Origin: Actinobacillus sp.
GTDB taxonomy: Bacteria; Pseudomonadota; Gammaproteobacteria; Enterobacterales; Pasteurellaceae
Assembly (NCBI GenBank): GCA_020026055.1
Contig: JAHHRA010000005.1
Coordinates: 1-64,000, forward strand
Reading direction: 5' to 3'
Length of the DNA: 64,000 nucleotides
In this document: one piece after another, positions 17,205-27,494 of the stretch
How the letters are laid out: the number at the start of each line of letters is the position of its first letter
How positions within the stretch are numbered: the first letter of the stretch is position 1
Notes under the pieces: generated by a model
What the model saw: the letters and a program-made list of their open reading frames with translations, nothing else
Told to the model about the DNA's origin: nothing
Database searches by the model: none
Program-made: the position numbers and the translations under genes

Positions 17205-18455
17205 TTATAAAACTGCACCACTTATACCAATAAATAAGCCAGCAATTGTTGCACTCATCAAATTAGCTAAAGAACCAGCAAGGACTGCTCGTAGACCTAA
17301 ACGAGCAATATCACCTCGACGATTTGGTGCCATTCCACCAAGACCACCAATTAACACTGCAATTGAACTAAAGTTGGCGAAACCACAAAGTGCAAATGTG
17401 ATAATCGCTTTAGTTTTATCACTTAATTGCACAACAGCATCTTGAGCTAAATATGGTGCAAATTCTAAGTAACCAACAAATTCGTTAACAGCAAGTTTAA
17501 TCCCGATCATACGTCCCGCAATTTCAGCATCATTCCAAGGTACACCAATGATCCATGCTAATGGACGGAAAATAAAACCAAAAATCGTATTCAAGGAGAA
17601 GCTATGATATCCGAAAATACCTCCGATAGAACCAAGCAAGCCATTGATTAAGGCAATTAACGCAACAAACGCAATTAACATTGCACCAACATTTAAAGCA
17701 AGTTGCATACCAGTAGAAGCACCAGAAGCTGCTGCATCTAATACATTAGAAGGACGTTCTTCATCGCTAATTTTGATATCGTCATTAAAGGTTTCAGTTT
17801 GAGGGACAATGATTTTTGCAAATAATAACCCTGCAGGAGCTGCCATAAAAGATGCTGCAATCAAATAGGTTAAAGGGACTCCCATACCTGCGTAGCCTGC
17901 CATCACAGAACCTGCAATTGAAGCCAATCCACCTACCATCACAGCAAACAATTCTGATTCAGTCATTTTAGCAATAAAAGGTTTTATAACTAATGGTGCT
18001 TCAGTTTGCCCAACAAAGATATTAGCAGCAGCTGACATTGATTCACAACGAGAAGTGCCTAATGCTTTTTGTAAACTACCTCCAATAATACGGATAAAAA
18101 ATTGCATAATGCCTAAATAGTAAAGCACTGAGATAAATGCTGAGAAGAAAATAATGATTGAAAGCACATTAACGGCAAAAACAAAACCTAGCGGTCCATC
18201 TGGCTTAGTTACTACGTTACCGAAGAGAAATTTAATCCCCTCATTACCATAGTTAATAATGCTTTGCACACCATCAGCAAGAAGTTTTAAAAAATCACGT
18301 CCCCAAGGAACATATAAAATAAACGCACCAATTGAAATTTGGATTGCTAACGCACCAAAAACAGTGCGTATATTAATTGCCCTCCTATTTACAGAAAACA
18401 GATAAGCAATGAACATCAGTACTAATATACCAACAATACTAATTAATGAACCCAT
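17205..18455 (-). CDS. nupC: concentrative nucleoside transporter NupC
   Basis: 416 residues; cation-driven nucleoside uptake at the inner membrane. The CNT family pattern is clear: [55 protein letters not shown] and [13 protein letters not shown], plus about ten hydrophobic segments. It is the first gene of a nupC-deoD unit. The 283-base gap before gltS holds a 7-bp inverted repeat (AACGATC/GATCGTT, near 18488-18512) that might be an operator, but I cannot assign a regulator. Confidence 0.93.
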   Translation of the reverse strand: MGSLISIVGILVLMFIAYLFSVNRRAINIRTVFGALAIQISIGAFILYVPWGRDFLKLLADGVQSIINYGNEGIKFLFGNVVTKPDGPLGFVFAVNVLSIIIFFSAFISVLYYLGIMQFFIRIIGGSLQKALGTSRCESMSAAANIFVGQTEAPLVIKPFIAKMTESELFAVMVGGLASIAGSVMAGYAGMGVPLTYLIAASFMAAPAGLLFAKIIVPQTETFNDDIKISDEERPSNVLDAAASGASTGMQLALNVGAMLIAFVALIALINGLLGSIGGIFGYHSFSLNTIFGFIFRPLAWIIGVPWNDAEIAGRMIGIKLAVNEFVGYLEFAPYLAQDAVVQLSDKTKAIITFALCGFANFSSIAVLIGGLGGMAPNRRGDIARLGLRAVLAGSLANLMSATIAGLFIGISGAVL

Positions 18456-18738
18456 AATGTCACCTTATAAAAAAACAAAACCTGAAATAACGATCAAAAC
18501 CTCCGATCGTTTTGCAATTATATTCGTTTTATTTTAAAAAATCTGCTCAGTATTTGTGCTGTTTGACTTAGATCTCGCTTTTTAATTTTTTTAGCTCAAA
18601 AATAAAACAAAATAGAAGACTATTTTCATCGTTAAATTCTTTTTCTATTGGTTAAAGAATCGATTGTATGGTAGCTTATTTTGCTGTTGCTTAGAGGAAT
18701 TTGCATAAATCATTAATTTAAGAATTTAAGGAGAAAAT

Positions 18739-19947
18739 ATGTCTTTTGATATTTATCAAACTATTGCACTTGCTTGCTTAGTATTGTTGTTTGGATATTT
18801 TTTAGTGAAACGGATTCCCTTACTAAATCAATATAATATTCCTGAACCTGTAGCAGGTGGTTTTGTTATCGCATTAATTCTCACGATTATCCATTATATT
18901 TGGGGGTTAAGTTTCCAATTTGACAGCACATTACAACACGCAATGATGCTAATTTTCTTCAGTTCTATCGGACTAAGTGCTAACTTTGCTCGCCTTGTCC
19001 AAGGTGGGAAACCGCTTATTATTTTTCTGATTGTCGCTTTTGGTCTAATTATTTTACAAAATACTTTAGGCGTAGTTTCTGCCATAATGCTTAAATTGGA
19101 TCCTACATATGGACTTATTGCAGGTTCAATGACTCTAACAGGTGGGCATGGCACTGGCGCAGCTTGGGCAGAAACGCTAAAAAATAATTTTCATATTCAA
19201 GGAGGATTAGAGCTTGCAATGGCATGTGCTACTTTTGGTTTGGTCGCAGGAGGCGTGTTCGGTGGTCCCGTAGCAAGTTACCTTTTAAAACGTATTCATC
19301 GCAAAAAAATTGGAGAACATGAAAATATTGATGATGTGAAAGAAATTTTTGAAAACCCAGAATGCCGTCGTAAAGTAAATACACGTTCCGTTATTGAAAC
19401 AGTTGCTATGCTTTCAGTCTGCTTATGGGGAGGTCAAGTAATAGAAGAATTCACTCGCGATACAGTATTTCAATTACCAACTTTTGTCTGGTGTTTGTTT
19501 ATAGGTGCTTTAATCCGTAATCTTCTAACACATACTATAAAATTCAAAGCTGCTGAATCTACGATTGATCTCCTTGGCTCTGTTGGTTTATCTTTATTTC
19601 TCGCTATTGCGTTAATGTCATTAAAACTTTGGCAACTAGCTGATCTCGCATTACCTGTTCTTTTCATTTTGGCTTTACAAGTTATCCTAATGGTGACTTA
19701 TGCAGTTTTTATTACTTACAGAGCAATGGGACGTGATTATGATGCTGTTGTGTTAAGTGCTGGGCATTGTGGTTTTGGATTGGGTGCAACACCAACAGCA
19801 GTCGCTAATATGCAAGCGATTACTGATCATTATGGTGCAAGCCATAAAGCTTTCTTAATCGTACCAATGGTCGGTGCTTTTTTCATTGATTTATTAAACA
19901 ATATCGCTTTAAAATTCTTCCTTGTTATCGTTCCTTTTTTACGTTAA
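18739..19947 (+). CDS. gltS: sodium/glutamate symporter
   Basis: 402 residues; Na+-driven glutamate uptake. Family motifs TLTGGHGTGAAW (about 133-144, in the first re-entrant loop), the inverted-repeat counterpart SAGHCGFGLGATPTAVANM (about 339-357) and PEPVAGG near the N-terminus are present, with about ten membrane segments. AAGGAGAAA precedes the ATG. It is divergent from nupC and is closed by its own terminator. Confidence 0.95.
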   Translation: MSFDIYQTIALACLVLLFGYFLVKRIPLLNQYNIPEPVAGGFVIALILTIIHYIWGLSFQFDSTLQHAMMLIFFSSIGLSANFARLVQGGKPLIIFLIVAFGLIILQNTLGVVSAIMLKLDPTYGLIAGSMTLTGGHGTGAAWAETLKNNFHIQGGLELAMACATFGLVAGGVFGGPVASYLLKRIHRKKIGEHENIDDVKEIFENPECRRKVNTRSVIETVAMLSVCLWGGQVIEEFTRDTVFQLPTFVWCLFIGALIRNLLTHTIKFKAAESTIDLLGSVGLSLFLAIALMSLKLWQLADLALPVLFILALQVILMVTYAVFITYRAMGRDYDAVVLSAGHCGFGLGATPTAVANMQAITDHYGASHKAFLIVPMVGAFFIDLLNNIALKFFLVIVPFLR

Positions 19948-19961
19948 GTAAACAACTGAGA

Positions 19962-19988
19962 GGATAGACACAGTCTATCCTTTTATTA
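19962..19988 (+). terminator. rho-independent terminator of gltS
   Basis: Stem GGATAGAC/GTCTATCC with loop ACA, then TTTTATT, 14 bases past the gltS stop. Confidence 0.85.
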
Positions 19989-20040
19989 CTGTTGATTTCT
20001 TAGCCTTCATATTAACAATCATATCACCTCAATTTTATTC

Positions 20041-20098
20041 ACAAAGCTAAACTCTTTTTTCTCGCTTTGCTTTTGTCAGCAAAGCTAAACTTTCAAAA
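20041..20098. repeat. short direct repeat in gltS-trmB gap
   Basis: CAAAGCTAAACT occurs at 20042 and again, as CAAAGCTAAACTTTC, at 20080. A GCTTTGC/GCAAAGC inverted repeat links the two. A similar string (CAGCAAAATTAACATTCAAAA) occurs near 27211. The meaning is unknown. Nothing else is supportable in 19989-20226. Confidence 0.4.
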
Positions 20099-20226
20099 GA
20101 TCTACAACTTTTATTCGCCAGAAAAGCTTCCATCTTATTGTATTAATATTATTCGTTACTTTTCTAATCAAACCCTTTATAATCTCGCATCTTTATTTCA
20201 CTACTATTTCAACACTAAAATCAACA

Positions 20227-20961
20227 ATGAAATTAGCTGATCAAAAACGCAAAACGATTGAAACTGTAGAGTTTACCGAAGATGGGCGTTATAAACGCAA
20301 AGTCCGTAGCTTTACACTAAGAACAGGACGTTTTAGTGAATATCAACGTAATATGATGAACAATCACTGGAATGAATTTGGGCTTGATTTTCAAAAATCA
20401 TTATTTGACTTTCCTCAAATTTTTGGCAACGACAACCCAATTATTCTTGAAATTGGTTTTGGTATGGGGAAATCTCTTGTTGAAATGGCTATCGCAAACC
20501 CAGATAAAAATTATGTTGGCATTGAAGTGCATACTCCTGGTATTGGTGCTTGTATTGCATTAGCGGTCGAAAAAAATGTCAAAAACTTGCGTGTGATCTG
20601 CCACGATGCAATTGAAATTTTAAATAATTGTATTCCTAATCAAAGCCTCGCTGGTCTACAGTTATTTTTTCCAGATCCTTGGCAAAAAGCACGTCATCAT
20701 AAACGCCGTATTGTGCAACCAAGTTTCTTAACTCTTATTTTACCAAAACTAAAACAGAATGGTTTTATTCATTTTGCAACTGATTGGGAAAATTATGCAC
20801 AACAGATGCTGGCAGTTTTACAGACAGAAAAAGGCTTAATTAACACTTCTGTAACGAATGATTTTATTCCACGCCCTAATTCTCGCCCTTTAACAAAATT
20901 TGAAGAGCGTGGCTATCGCCTTGGACACAAAGTGTGGGATTTATACTTCACTAAAAACTAA
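20227..20961 (+). CDS. trmB: tRNA (guanine-46-N7) methyltransferase
   Basis: 244 residues; makes m7G46 in the tRNA variable loop using SAM. Seen: the SAM-binding [16 protein letters not shown] (about 75-90), [29 protein letters not shown] (about 147-165, the substrate-binding block of the family), and the closing [17 protein letters not shown]. It lies 27 bases before yggL, and the same pair is adjacent in E. coli and H. influenzae. Confidence 0.95.
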   Translation: MKLADQKRKTIETVEFTEDGRYKRKVRSFTLRTGRFSEYQRNMMNNHWNEFGLDFQKSLFDFPQIFGNDNPIILEIGFGMGKSLVEMAIANPDKNYVGIEVHTPGIGACIALAVEKNVKNLRVICHDAIEILNNCIPNQSLAGLQLFFPDPWQKARHHKRRIVQPSFLTLILPKLKQNGFIHFATDWENYAQQMLAVLQTEKGLINTSVTNDFIPRPNSRPLTKFEERGYRLGHKVWDLYFTKN

Positions 20962-20988
20962 TTTCGATCATCATGTAAGGAGAAAATT

Positions 20989-21324
20989 ATGGTTACTCGT
21001 AATCGTCGTCAACGTAAAAAAATGCATCTTGCTGAATTTCAAGAATTAGGTTTCTTAGTAAAATGGCAGTTTCCAGAAAATACGGCTGTTGAACAAATTG
21101 ATGATATCGTAGATCGTTTTATTGCCGACATCATCCAACCAAATGGTTTAGCATATGAAGGAAGTGGCTACTTACATTGGGAAGGTTTAGTTTGCTTAGA
21201 AAAAATTGGCAAATGTGATGAAAGCCAACGTGAACTTGTTAAGAATTGGTTAGAAGCCAATGGATTACAACAAATTGAAGTAAGTGAACTTTTTGATATT
21301 TGGTGGACATATCCAACTAAGTAG
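20989..21324 (+). CDS. yggL: YggL family 50S-associated protein
   Basis: 111 residues with basic start VTRNRRQRKKMHLAEFQELGF and the family segment WEGLVCLE. DUF469/YggL proteins bind the 50S subunit; the precise role is unclear. TAAGGAGAAA precedes the ATG, and it is probably cotranscribed with trmB. Confidence 0.9.
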   Translation: MVTRNRRQRKKMHLAEFQELGFLVKWQFPENTAVEQIDDIVDRFIADIIQPNGLAYEGSGYLHWEGLVCLEKIGKCDESQRELVKNWLEANGLQQIEVSELFDIWWTYPTK

Positions 21325-21727
21325 CGATAAAAAAGCATAATAACAAAAGCGATAGTCATCTGAGATGACCCAAAAGTTAAACACAACGTTGACTTTATCT
21401 CTGCCTGTCGCTTTTTTATTTTTATCTTCGTTTTTTGCTAAAAACTACATATCCCCTCAAAAGTTCAAATTCGTATCTTGACGGTCTTAGTATTCCAGCG
21501 TAACATCACAAAGCTTTAACTAACATTAAGGATAAGCCCGTTGGACAGTCACAGTCGATACCCAATTATATTTTTCTGATTTCTCGCCTTTTGATTTACT
21601 TATCGGCAGAAATCGCAGGTAAGTTTCCTACATAAGGTATCATTTAAAAATTTTTCATCAAATCCACATTTTTGCGGTGAAATCTTTACTGTTCCGCTTG
21701 TTTATACTGCAACAAGAGACAACAAGT
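21325..21727. other. intergenic region before corA
   Basis: About 400 bases with no gene I can support. It contains AAAAGCGATAG (21341-21351) and CTGTCGCTTTTTTATTTTT (near 21405-21423), which could pair as a loose terminator for yggL. Near 21646-21678 an A/T-rich stretch ends in TTTTTGCGGT, recalling a decayed H. influenzae-type uptake sequence. Confidence 0.4.
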
Positions 21728-22675
21728 ATGATAAATGTTTTTGCTATTGAAAAAGATCGTTTAGTGCATCTTGATGAATCCACTCAAGATCTCAACCAAT
21801 CTATCTGGATCGACCTTATTGCTCCAACACCTGATGAACGCAGATTGTTGCGAGATAACTTAAAGCAAAGTCTCGCTACTTTCCTTGAGTTAGAAGATAT
21901 TGAGGCATCTGCACGTTTTTTTGAAGATGAAGATGGCTTACATTTGCATTCTTTCTTTTATTGTGAAGATGAAAATAATTACGCTGATTTAGCAAGTGTT
22001 GCTTTTACTTTGCGTGATGGGCGTTTATTTACACTACGTGATCGAGAACTTCCTGCTTTTCGTCTCTATAGAATGCGTGCTCGCAACCAACGTTTAGCAG
22101 AATGTAACGTTTATGAAGTGTTGTTGGATTTGCTTGAAACTAAAATTGAACAACTCGCTGACGTTATCGAGAATGTTTATGCTAATTTAGAAAAATTAAG
22201 CCACGTAATTTTGGATGGTAAACAAGGCGAAGAATTTGACGAAGCGTTAGCAACACTCACAGAACAAGAAGATACTAGTTCTAAAGTACGTTTATGTTTA
22301 ATGGATACTCAGCGTGCTTTAAGTTTTCTTGTCCGAAAGACACGCTTGCCCACAACTCAACTTGAGCAAGCTCGTGAAATTCTCCGCGATATTGAGTCTC
22401 TACAACCACACAATGAATCTTTATTCCAAAAAGTTAACTTCTTACTGCAAACCGCAATGGGATTTATCAATATTGAGCAAAACCGCATTATTAAAATATT
22501 CTCTGTGGTTTCTGTTATCTTCCTGCCACCAACACTCGTTGCTTCCAACTATGGAATGAATTTTAATTTTATGCCAGAATTGCACTTCAAATATGGTTAT
22601 CCGCTCGCATTGCTACTAATGGCACTAGCGGCATTTGCCCCATATTGGTATTTCAAACGCAAAGGATGGTTATAA
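21728..22675 (+). CDS. corA: magnesium/cobalt transporter CorA
   Basis: 315 residues; pentameric Mg2+/Co2+/Ni2+ channel of the inner membrane. A long cytoplasmic domain ([50 protein letters not shown]) is followed by two C-terminal membrane segments. The family signature YGMNF lies between them (about residues 276-280) and the basic KRKGWL ends the protein. I start at MINVFA (21728), which aligns with the H. influenzae start; a frame 17 codons longer is not conserved. The stop overlaps the yggT ATG by one base. Confidence 0.94.
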   Translation: MINVFAIEKDRLVHLDESTQDLNQSIWIDLIAPTPDERRLLRDNLKQSLATFLELEDIEASARFFEDEDGLHLHSFFYCEDENNYADLASVAFTLRDGRLFTLRDRELPAFRLYRMRARNQRLAECNVYEVLLDLLETKIEQLADVIENVYANLEKLSHVILDGKQGEEFDEALATLTEQEDTSSKVRLCLMDTQRALSFLVRKTRLPTTQLEQAREILRDIESLQPHNESLFQKVNFLLQTAMGFINIEQNRIIKIFSVVSVIFLPPTLVASNYGMNFNFMPELHFKYGYPLALLLMALAAFAPYWYFKRKGWL

Positions 22676-23235
22676 TGCAAGCATTTCAATTTCTAATGAG
22701 CACAATTATCGGTGCTTTGAGTGTAATTTTTATATTACGAGTGTGGTTTCAATATTGTCAAGTCGATTTTTATAGTCCAATTTCGCAGTCACTCGCCAAA
22801 TTTACGAATCCTGTGCTTAACCCTTTAAGCAAAATTATCCCAACTTTCAAACGTATCAACTTTGCAGCGCTATTTATTGTGTTTTTACTTGGTTTTGTTA
22901 AAGCTTTCTTTATAAATTTCTATATTCAAAATGTTATAGGCTATACTTTAGGTGTTATAGATTACGCATTGATTGGCATATTGCAGATTTTCAGCATTAG
23001 TGGTCAAACTCTCTTATATCTACTTTTTTTTAGTGCGATTATGAGCTGGTTTCAGCGCGAACCAAATCCAATCCAATATATTCTCTACCAACTGACAGAA
23101 CCTCTATTAAAACCTATTCGTCGCATTTTGCCACAAGCAGGGATGTTGGACTTCTCGCCAATGGTACTCGCTTTTATTTTGATATTTATCAATAAGTTAT
23201 TTAGTCAATATATTCCATACTGGAACTTTGTCTAA
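22675..23235 (+). CDS. yggT: YggT family membrane protein
   Basis: 186 residues in two related halves of about 90, each with two hydrophobic segments and an NP-type motif ([14 protein letters not shown] and [14 protein letters not shown]). This fits the duplicated YGGT fold, of unclear function but tied to osmotic/ion homeostasis or division in some bacteria. It begins within the corA stop (TAATG), so it is translationally coupled. In enterics it is followed by a DUF167 gene, as it is here. Confidence 0.88.
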   Translation: MQAFQFLMSTIIGALSVIFILRVWFQYCQVDFYSPISQSLAKFTNPVLNPLSKIIPTFKRINFAALFIVFLLGFVKAFFINFYIQNVIGYTLGVIDYALIGILQIFSISGQTLLYLLFFSAIMSWFQREPNPIQYILYQLTEPLLKPIRRILPQAGMLDFSPMVLAFILIFINKLFSQYIPYWNFV

Positions 23236-23237
23236 AT

Positions 23238-23264
23238 ACGCCCTTAAATTTAGAAAAATTTTCC
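23238..23264. repeat. dispersed motif, copy 6 (single), touching yggU start
   Basis: ACGCCCTTAAATTTAG, then AAAAATTTTCC, ending one base before the yggU ATG. It occupies the whole yggT-yggU gap and replaces a Shine-Dalgarno sequence. Confidence 0.7.
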
Positions 23265-23567
23265 ATGTATCCTATTTATTGGCATCAAAATGAGCTTCAT
23301 ATTCACCTTTTGTTACAACCTAAAGCCAGCAAAGATCAGTTTGTTGGCATTCATAATGACGAGCTCAAAATCACTATCACTGCCCCGCCGATTGATGGCA
23401 AAGCGAATGCTCACTTGCTTAAATTTTTAAGTAAAAGTTTTCGTGTCGCTAAAACCGCAATCATTTTAGAAAAAGGTGAATTGAGTCGCCATAAATATGT
23501 TCGTATTCAAAGTCCTAAACAATTGCCAGAAATTATTCGGAAATTATTAGATGAATTTAATCAATAA
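23265..23567 (+). CDS. yggU: DUF167 family protein YggU
   Basis: 100 residues. The family core [19 protein letters not shown] and [19 protein letters not shown] (about residues 19-60) is clear, followed by a basic segment [10 protein letters not shown]. The function is unknown. No purine-rich ribosome site is visible: the 27 bases before the ATG are a copy of the dispersed motif, so translation probably depends on coupling to yggT or on an A-rich leader. Confidence 0.88.
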   Translation: MYPIYWHQNELHIHLLLQPKASKDQFVGIHNDELKITITAPPIDGKANAHLLKFLSKSFRVAKTAIILEKGELSRHKYVRIQSPKQLPEIIRKLLDEFNQ

Positions 23568-23649
23568 TCACATTCTGATCACAATTTAAATACTAAAAAT
23601 TTGTTACAATCTCTTCAGTTTTTTAATCATTCAAAAATGGAGAACATCT

Positions 23650-24411
23650 ATGAAACGTCGTCCTTTAGTTATGGGGAATTGGAAATTAAACGGCAGTAAA
23701 AATTTCACTCAAACATTGATCACTGAGCTTAAAAGCAAAGTTGCTGACATCAAAAATTGTGATATTGCCATCGCTCCACCAGCAATGTATTTAGCCGAAG
23801 CCGAAGCTTCTTTAAAAGGCAGTCATATCGCTCTAGGTGCACAAAATGTCGATACTAACCTCAGTGGTGCCTATACTGGTGACACCTCAGCAGAAATGCT
23901 AAAAGAGTTTGGTGTCAAATACGTCATCATTGGGCATTCTGAACGCCGTGCTTACCACAATGAAAGCAATACTTTCATCGCTCAGAAATTCGCTACTCTC
24001 AAAAAAATGGGCTTAACACCTGTGCTTTGCATCGGTGAAAGTGAAGAACAAAACGAAAAAGGCGAAACTGAAAGCGTTTGTGCCCACCAAATTGATGCTA
24101 TCATCGACAACTTAGGTGTCAATGCTTTCATGGACGCAGTTATCGCTTATGAACCCATTTGGGCAATCGGCACTGGCAAATCAGCTACCCCTGCTCAAGC
24201 TCAAGCTATCCATAAATTCATTCGTAATCACATTGCCCAAAAAGATCCTAACGTCGCTGCACGAGTGATCCTCCAATATGGTGGTAGCGTCAACGATAAA
24301 AACGCTGCTGAACTTTTTGCTCAACCTGATATTGACGGTGCTCTAGTCGGTGGTGCTTCACTTAAAGCCGAAGCCTTTGCAGCAATCATCAAAGCTGCTG
24401 ACGCTAGCTAA
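23650..24411 (+). CDS. tpiA: triosephosphate isomerase
   Basis: 253 residues; interconverts dihydroxyacetone phosphate and glyceraldehyde-3-phosphate. Catalytic residues: Asn/Lys in MGNWKLNGS, His in IIGHSERR, Glu in [16 protein letters not shown] (with flexible loop 6), and phosphate-binding YGGSV and GALVGGASL. An AATGGAGAAC ribosome site precedes the ATG. It is a single-gene unit, with copy 7 of the dispersed palindrome 22 bases after the stop. Confidence 0.97.
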   Translation: MKRRPLVMGNWKLNGSKNFTQTLITELKSKVADIKNCDIAIAPPAMYLAEAEASLKGSHIALGAQNVDTNLSGAYTGDTSAEMLKEFGVKYVIIGHSERRAYHNESNTFIAQKFATLKKMGLTPVLCIGESEEQNEKGETESVCAHQIDAIIDNLGVNAFMDAVIAYEPIWAIGTGKSATPAQAQAIHKFIRNHIAQKDPNVAARVILQYGGSVNDKNAAELFAQPDIDGALVGGASLKAEAFAAIIKAADAS

Positions 24412-24433
24412 TTCATATATAAAACTGATATTT

Positions 24434-24477
24434 CACGCCACTAAATTTGAGAAAATTTTCTTGATTTTAGTGGCGTG
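24434..24477. repeat. dispersed GGCGT palindrome, copy 7 (paired), possible tpiA terminator
   Basis: Perfect 12-bp arms CACGCCACTAAA and TTTAGTGGCGTG around TTTGAGAAAATTTTCTTGAT. The A-T pair inside the core replaces the C-G pair of copy 5, a compensated change. TTTTCT follows, so it may end tpiA transcription. Confidence 0.8.
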
Positions 24478-24610
24478 TTTTCTATAAAAATTGTTTCACT
24501 ACGTTTTAATAAGAGAAATATTTTGAGCAAAAAAAATATAACTCACATTGATTGTTAACAAATGTTATCTTTTATTCGTCTCAAAAGTTATTAAAAAGCG
24601 AACTTTTAAC

Positions 24611-24707
24611 TATAATAAAGAAAAATTAAGCACTAACGTTAACCAACTTAAAAAATCATTCATAAAACGGCAAGAAACAGATAAATTCCTGCCGTTTTGT
24701 TTTTTAT
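24611..24707 (+). ncRNA. possible small RNA between tpiA and frmR
   Basis: A -10 box TATAAT (24611-24616) is followed about 50 bases later by hairpin AAAACGGCA/TGCCGTTTT (24664-24698) and GTTTTTTATT. The transcript would be about 80 nt, with a second weak hairpin TTAAG/CTTAA. There is no good -35 box. The overlapping small reading frame looks random. A terminator with no gene in front of it is the main evidence. Confidence 0.35.
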
Positions 24708-24798
24708 TACGCCGACAAAATCGAAAAAACTTTCCTAATAAAAATAATAGTTTTTTAGGCTTTAACATAATTTTTGGAGAATAGCGTTGCCACATAAA

Positions 24799-24818
24799 GT
24801 ATACTTGGGTATAGTATA
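24799..24818 (+). promoter_or_regulatory. FrmR operator
   Basis: GTATACTTGGGTATAGTATA has two AT-rich dyad arms (TATAC and GTATA) around a G-run, the form of FrmR/RcnR/CsoR-type operators. It lies 20 bases before the frmR start and overlaps its probable promoter. Confidence 0.65.
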
Positions 24819-24838
24819 TTTGTTTTAAAGGAGGGACT

Positions 24839-26259
<1,421 letters not shown>

Positions 26260-26303
26260 TTGATGAAGGGTGTGAAAATCGCCCTTTATTTTAGGATCCA
26301 AAA

Positions 26304-27131
26304 ATGAAAATAATTGAAACACATTTAAGCTTTGGCGGTAAACAGCATATCTGTCAGCACCAATCACAAACTTTAGGTTGTAAAATGAATTTCGCCGCTT
26401 TTATCCCAAGCAAAGCTAAAACTGATGCTTGTCCAGTCTTATATTTTCTCTCAGGCTTAACTTGTACTGAACAAAACTTCACGACGAAAGCAGGTTTTCA
26501 AAAATACGCAGAACAACACAGTTTAATTATTATCACTCCTGATACTAGCCCTCGTGGTGAAGCAATCCCAGATAGCCCTGATGATGATTTAGGGCAAGGA
26601 GCAGGTTTTTATCTCAATGCTAATCAAGAGCCTTGGGCAAAAAACTTCAAAATGTATGACTATATTACTCAAGAATTACGCACATTAGTGAATACTCATT
26701 TCCACACTAATTGTCAGCAAAGTATTTGTGGACATTCAATGGGGGGATTAGGTGCAATTGTCCTCGCATTACGTAATCCCGACCTCTATTCAAGTGTTTC
26801 TGCTTTTTCGCCAATTTTAACTCCTAGTTTTGTGCCTTGGGGGCAGAAAGCTTTTCGTACTTATTTAGGGAAAGAGCAAAACACTTGGGCAGAATTTGAT
26901 CCAGTACAGCTAATTTTAGCGGGTAAAAAAGTTGATGAAATTCTCATTGAGCAAGGCTTAAGCGATCCTTTCTATCCTGAACAATTAAAACCCGAATCTT
27001 TTGCTGAAGTCTGCGAAAAAATGAATGTCAAAGTTAGAATTAATTACCGTGATGGCTATGATCATAGTTATTATTTTATTGCGAGTTTTATTGAAGCACA
27101 TATTGCGTATCATTCTGAAAAGTTGAGGTAA
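26304..27131 (+). CDS. frmB: S-formylglutathione hydrolase
   Basis: 275 residues; releases formate and glutathione, finishing formaldehyde detoxification. Esterase D family: PVLYFLSGLTCTEQNF, nucleophile Ser in GHSMGGLGAI (about residues 146-155), acid Asp in GLSDPFYPEQL and catalytic His in RDGYDHSYYF. It follows frmA by 44 bases. The 363 bases after it hold copy 8 of the dispersed motif and otherwise nothing I can support. Confidence 0.95.
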   Translation: MKIIETHLSFGGKQHICQHQSQTLGCKMNFAAFIPSKAKTDACPVLYFLSGLTCTEQNFTTKAGFQKYAEQHSLIIITPDTSPRGEAIPDSPDDDLGQGAGFYLNANQEPWAKNFKMYDYITQELRTLVNTHFHTNCQQSICGHSMGGLGAIVLALRNPDLYSSVSAFSPILTPSFVPWGQKAFRTYLGKEQNTWAEFDPVQLILAGKKVDEILIEQGLSDPFYPEQLKPESFAEVCEKMNVKVRINYRDGYDHSYYFIASFIEAHIAYHSEKLR

Positions 27132-27301
27132 TCACTATGCATCAGATCCCAGCTCAAGCCTTGATATCAGGAGTTAAAATACGAGAATGTTTTGTGCAAT
27201 TTCTCTCTATCAGCAAAATTAACATTCAAAAAAACTCACTTTTTTAAAAAGTTTCCGTTGAAACTCAACTTGTTGGAGTGTGAACGACTTTAGTCACTTT
27301 T

Positions 27302-27353
27302 ACGCTAGCAAAAGCGAAAAAATTTTCTACTTTTCTTATCGTTGTTGCTAGCA
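27302..27353. repeat. dispersed motif, copy 8 (variant core CTAGCGT)
   Basis: ACGCTAGCAAAAGCG then AAAAAATTTTC; a facing TGCTAGC at 27346-27352 gives an imperfect pair. The GC core is GCTAGCGT instead of GGGGCGT, the same variant as copy 9. Confidence 0.5.
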
Positions 27354-27494
27354 TAAATTTTCCTAAAGCTATACATAAAAATAATTTTTAAGTAAACTAA
27401 TTCTTCTTTTATTGGGACTGGTTATTTATTTAGATAATCGGATAATTTTAATTGCAGTCTTATGGCTTCTAATCTTTATTAAAAGAGATTCATT

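Noticed and set aside
24548..24784. 78-residue reading frame between tpiA and frmR
   Set aside because: Spans the orphan terminator, has low-complexity composition and no ribosome site.
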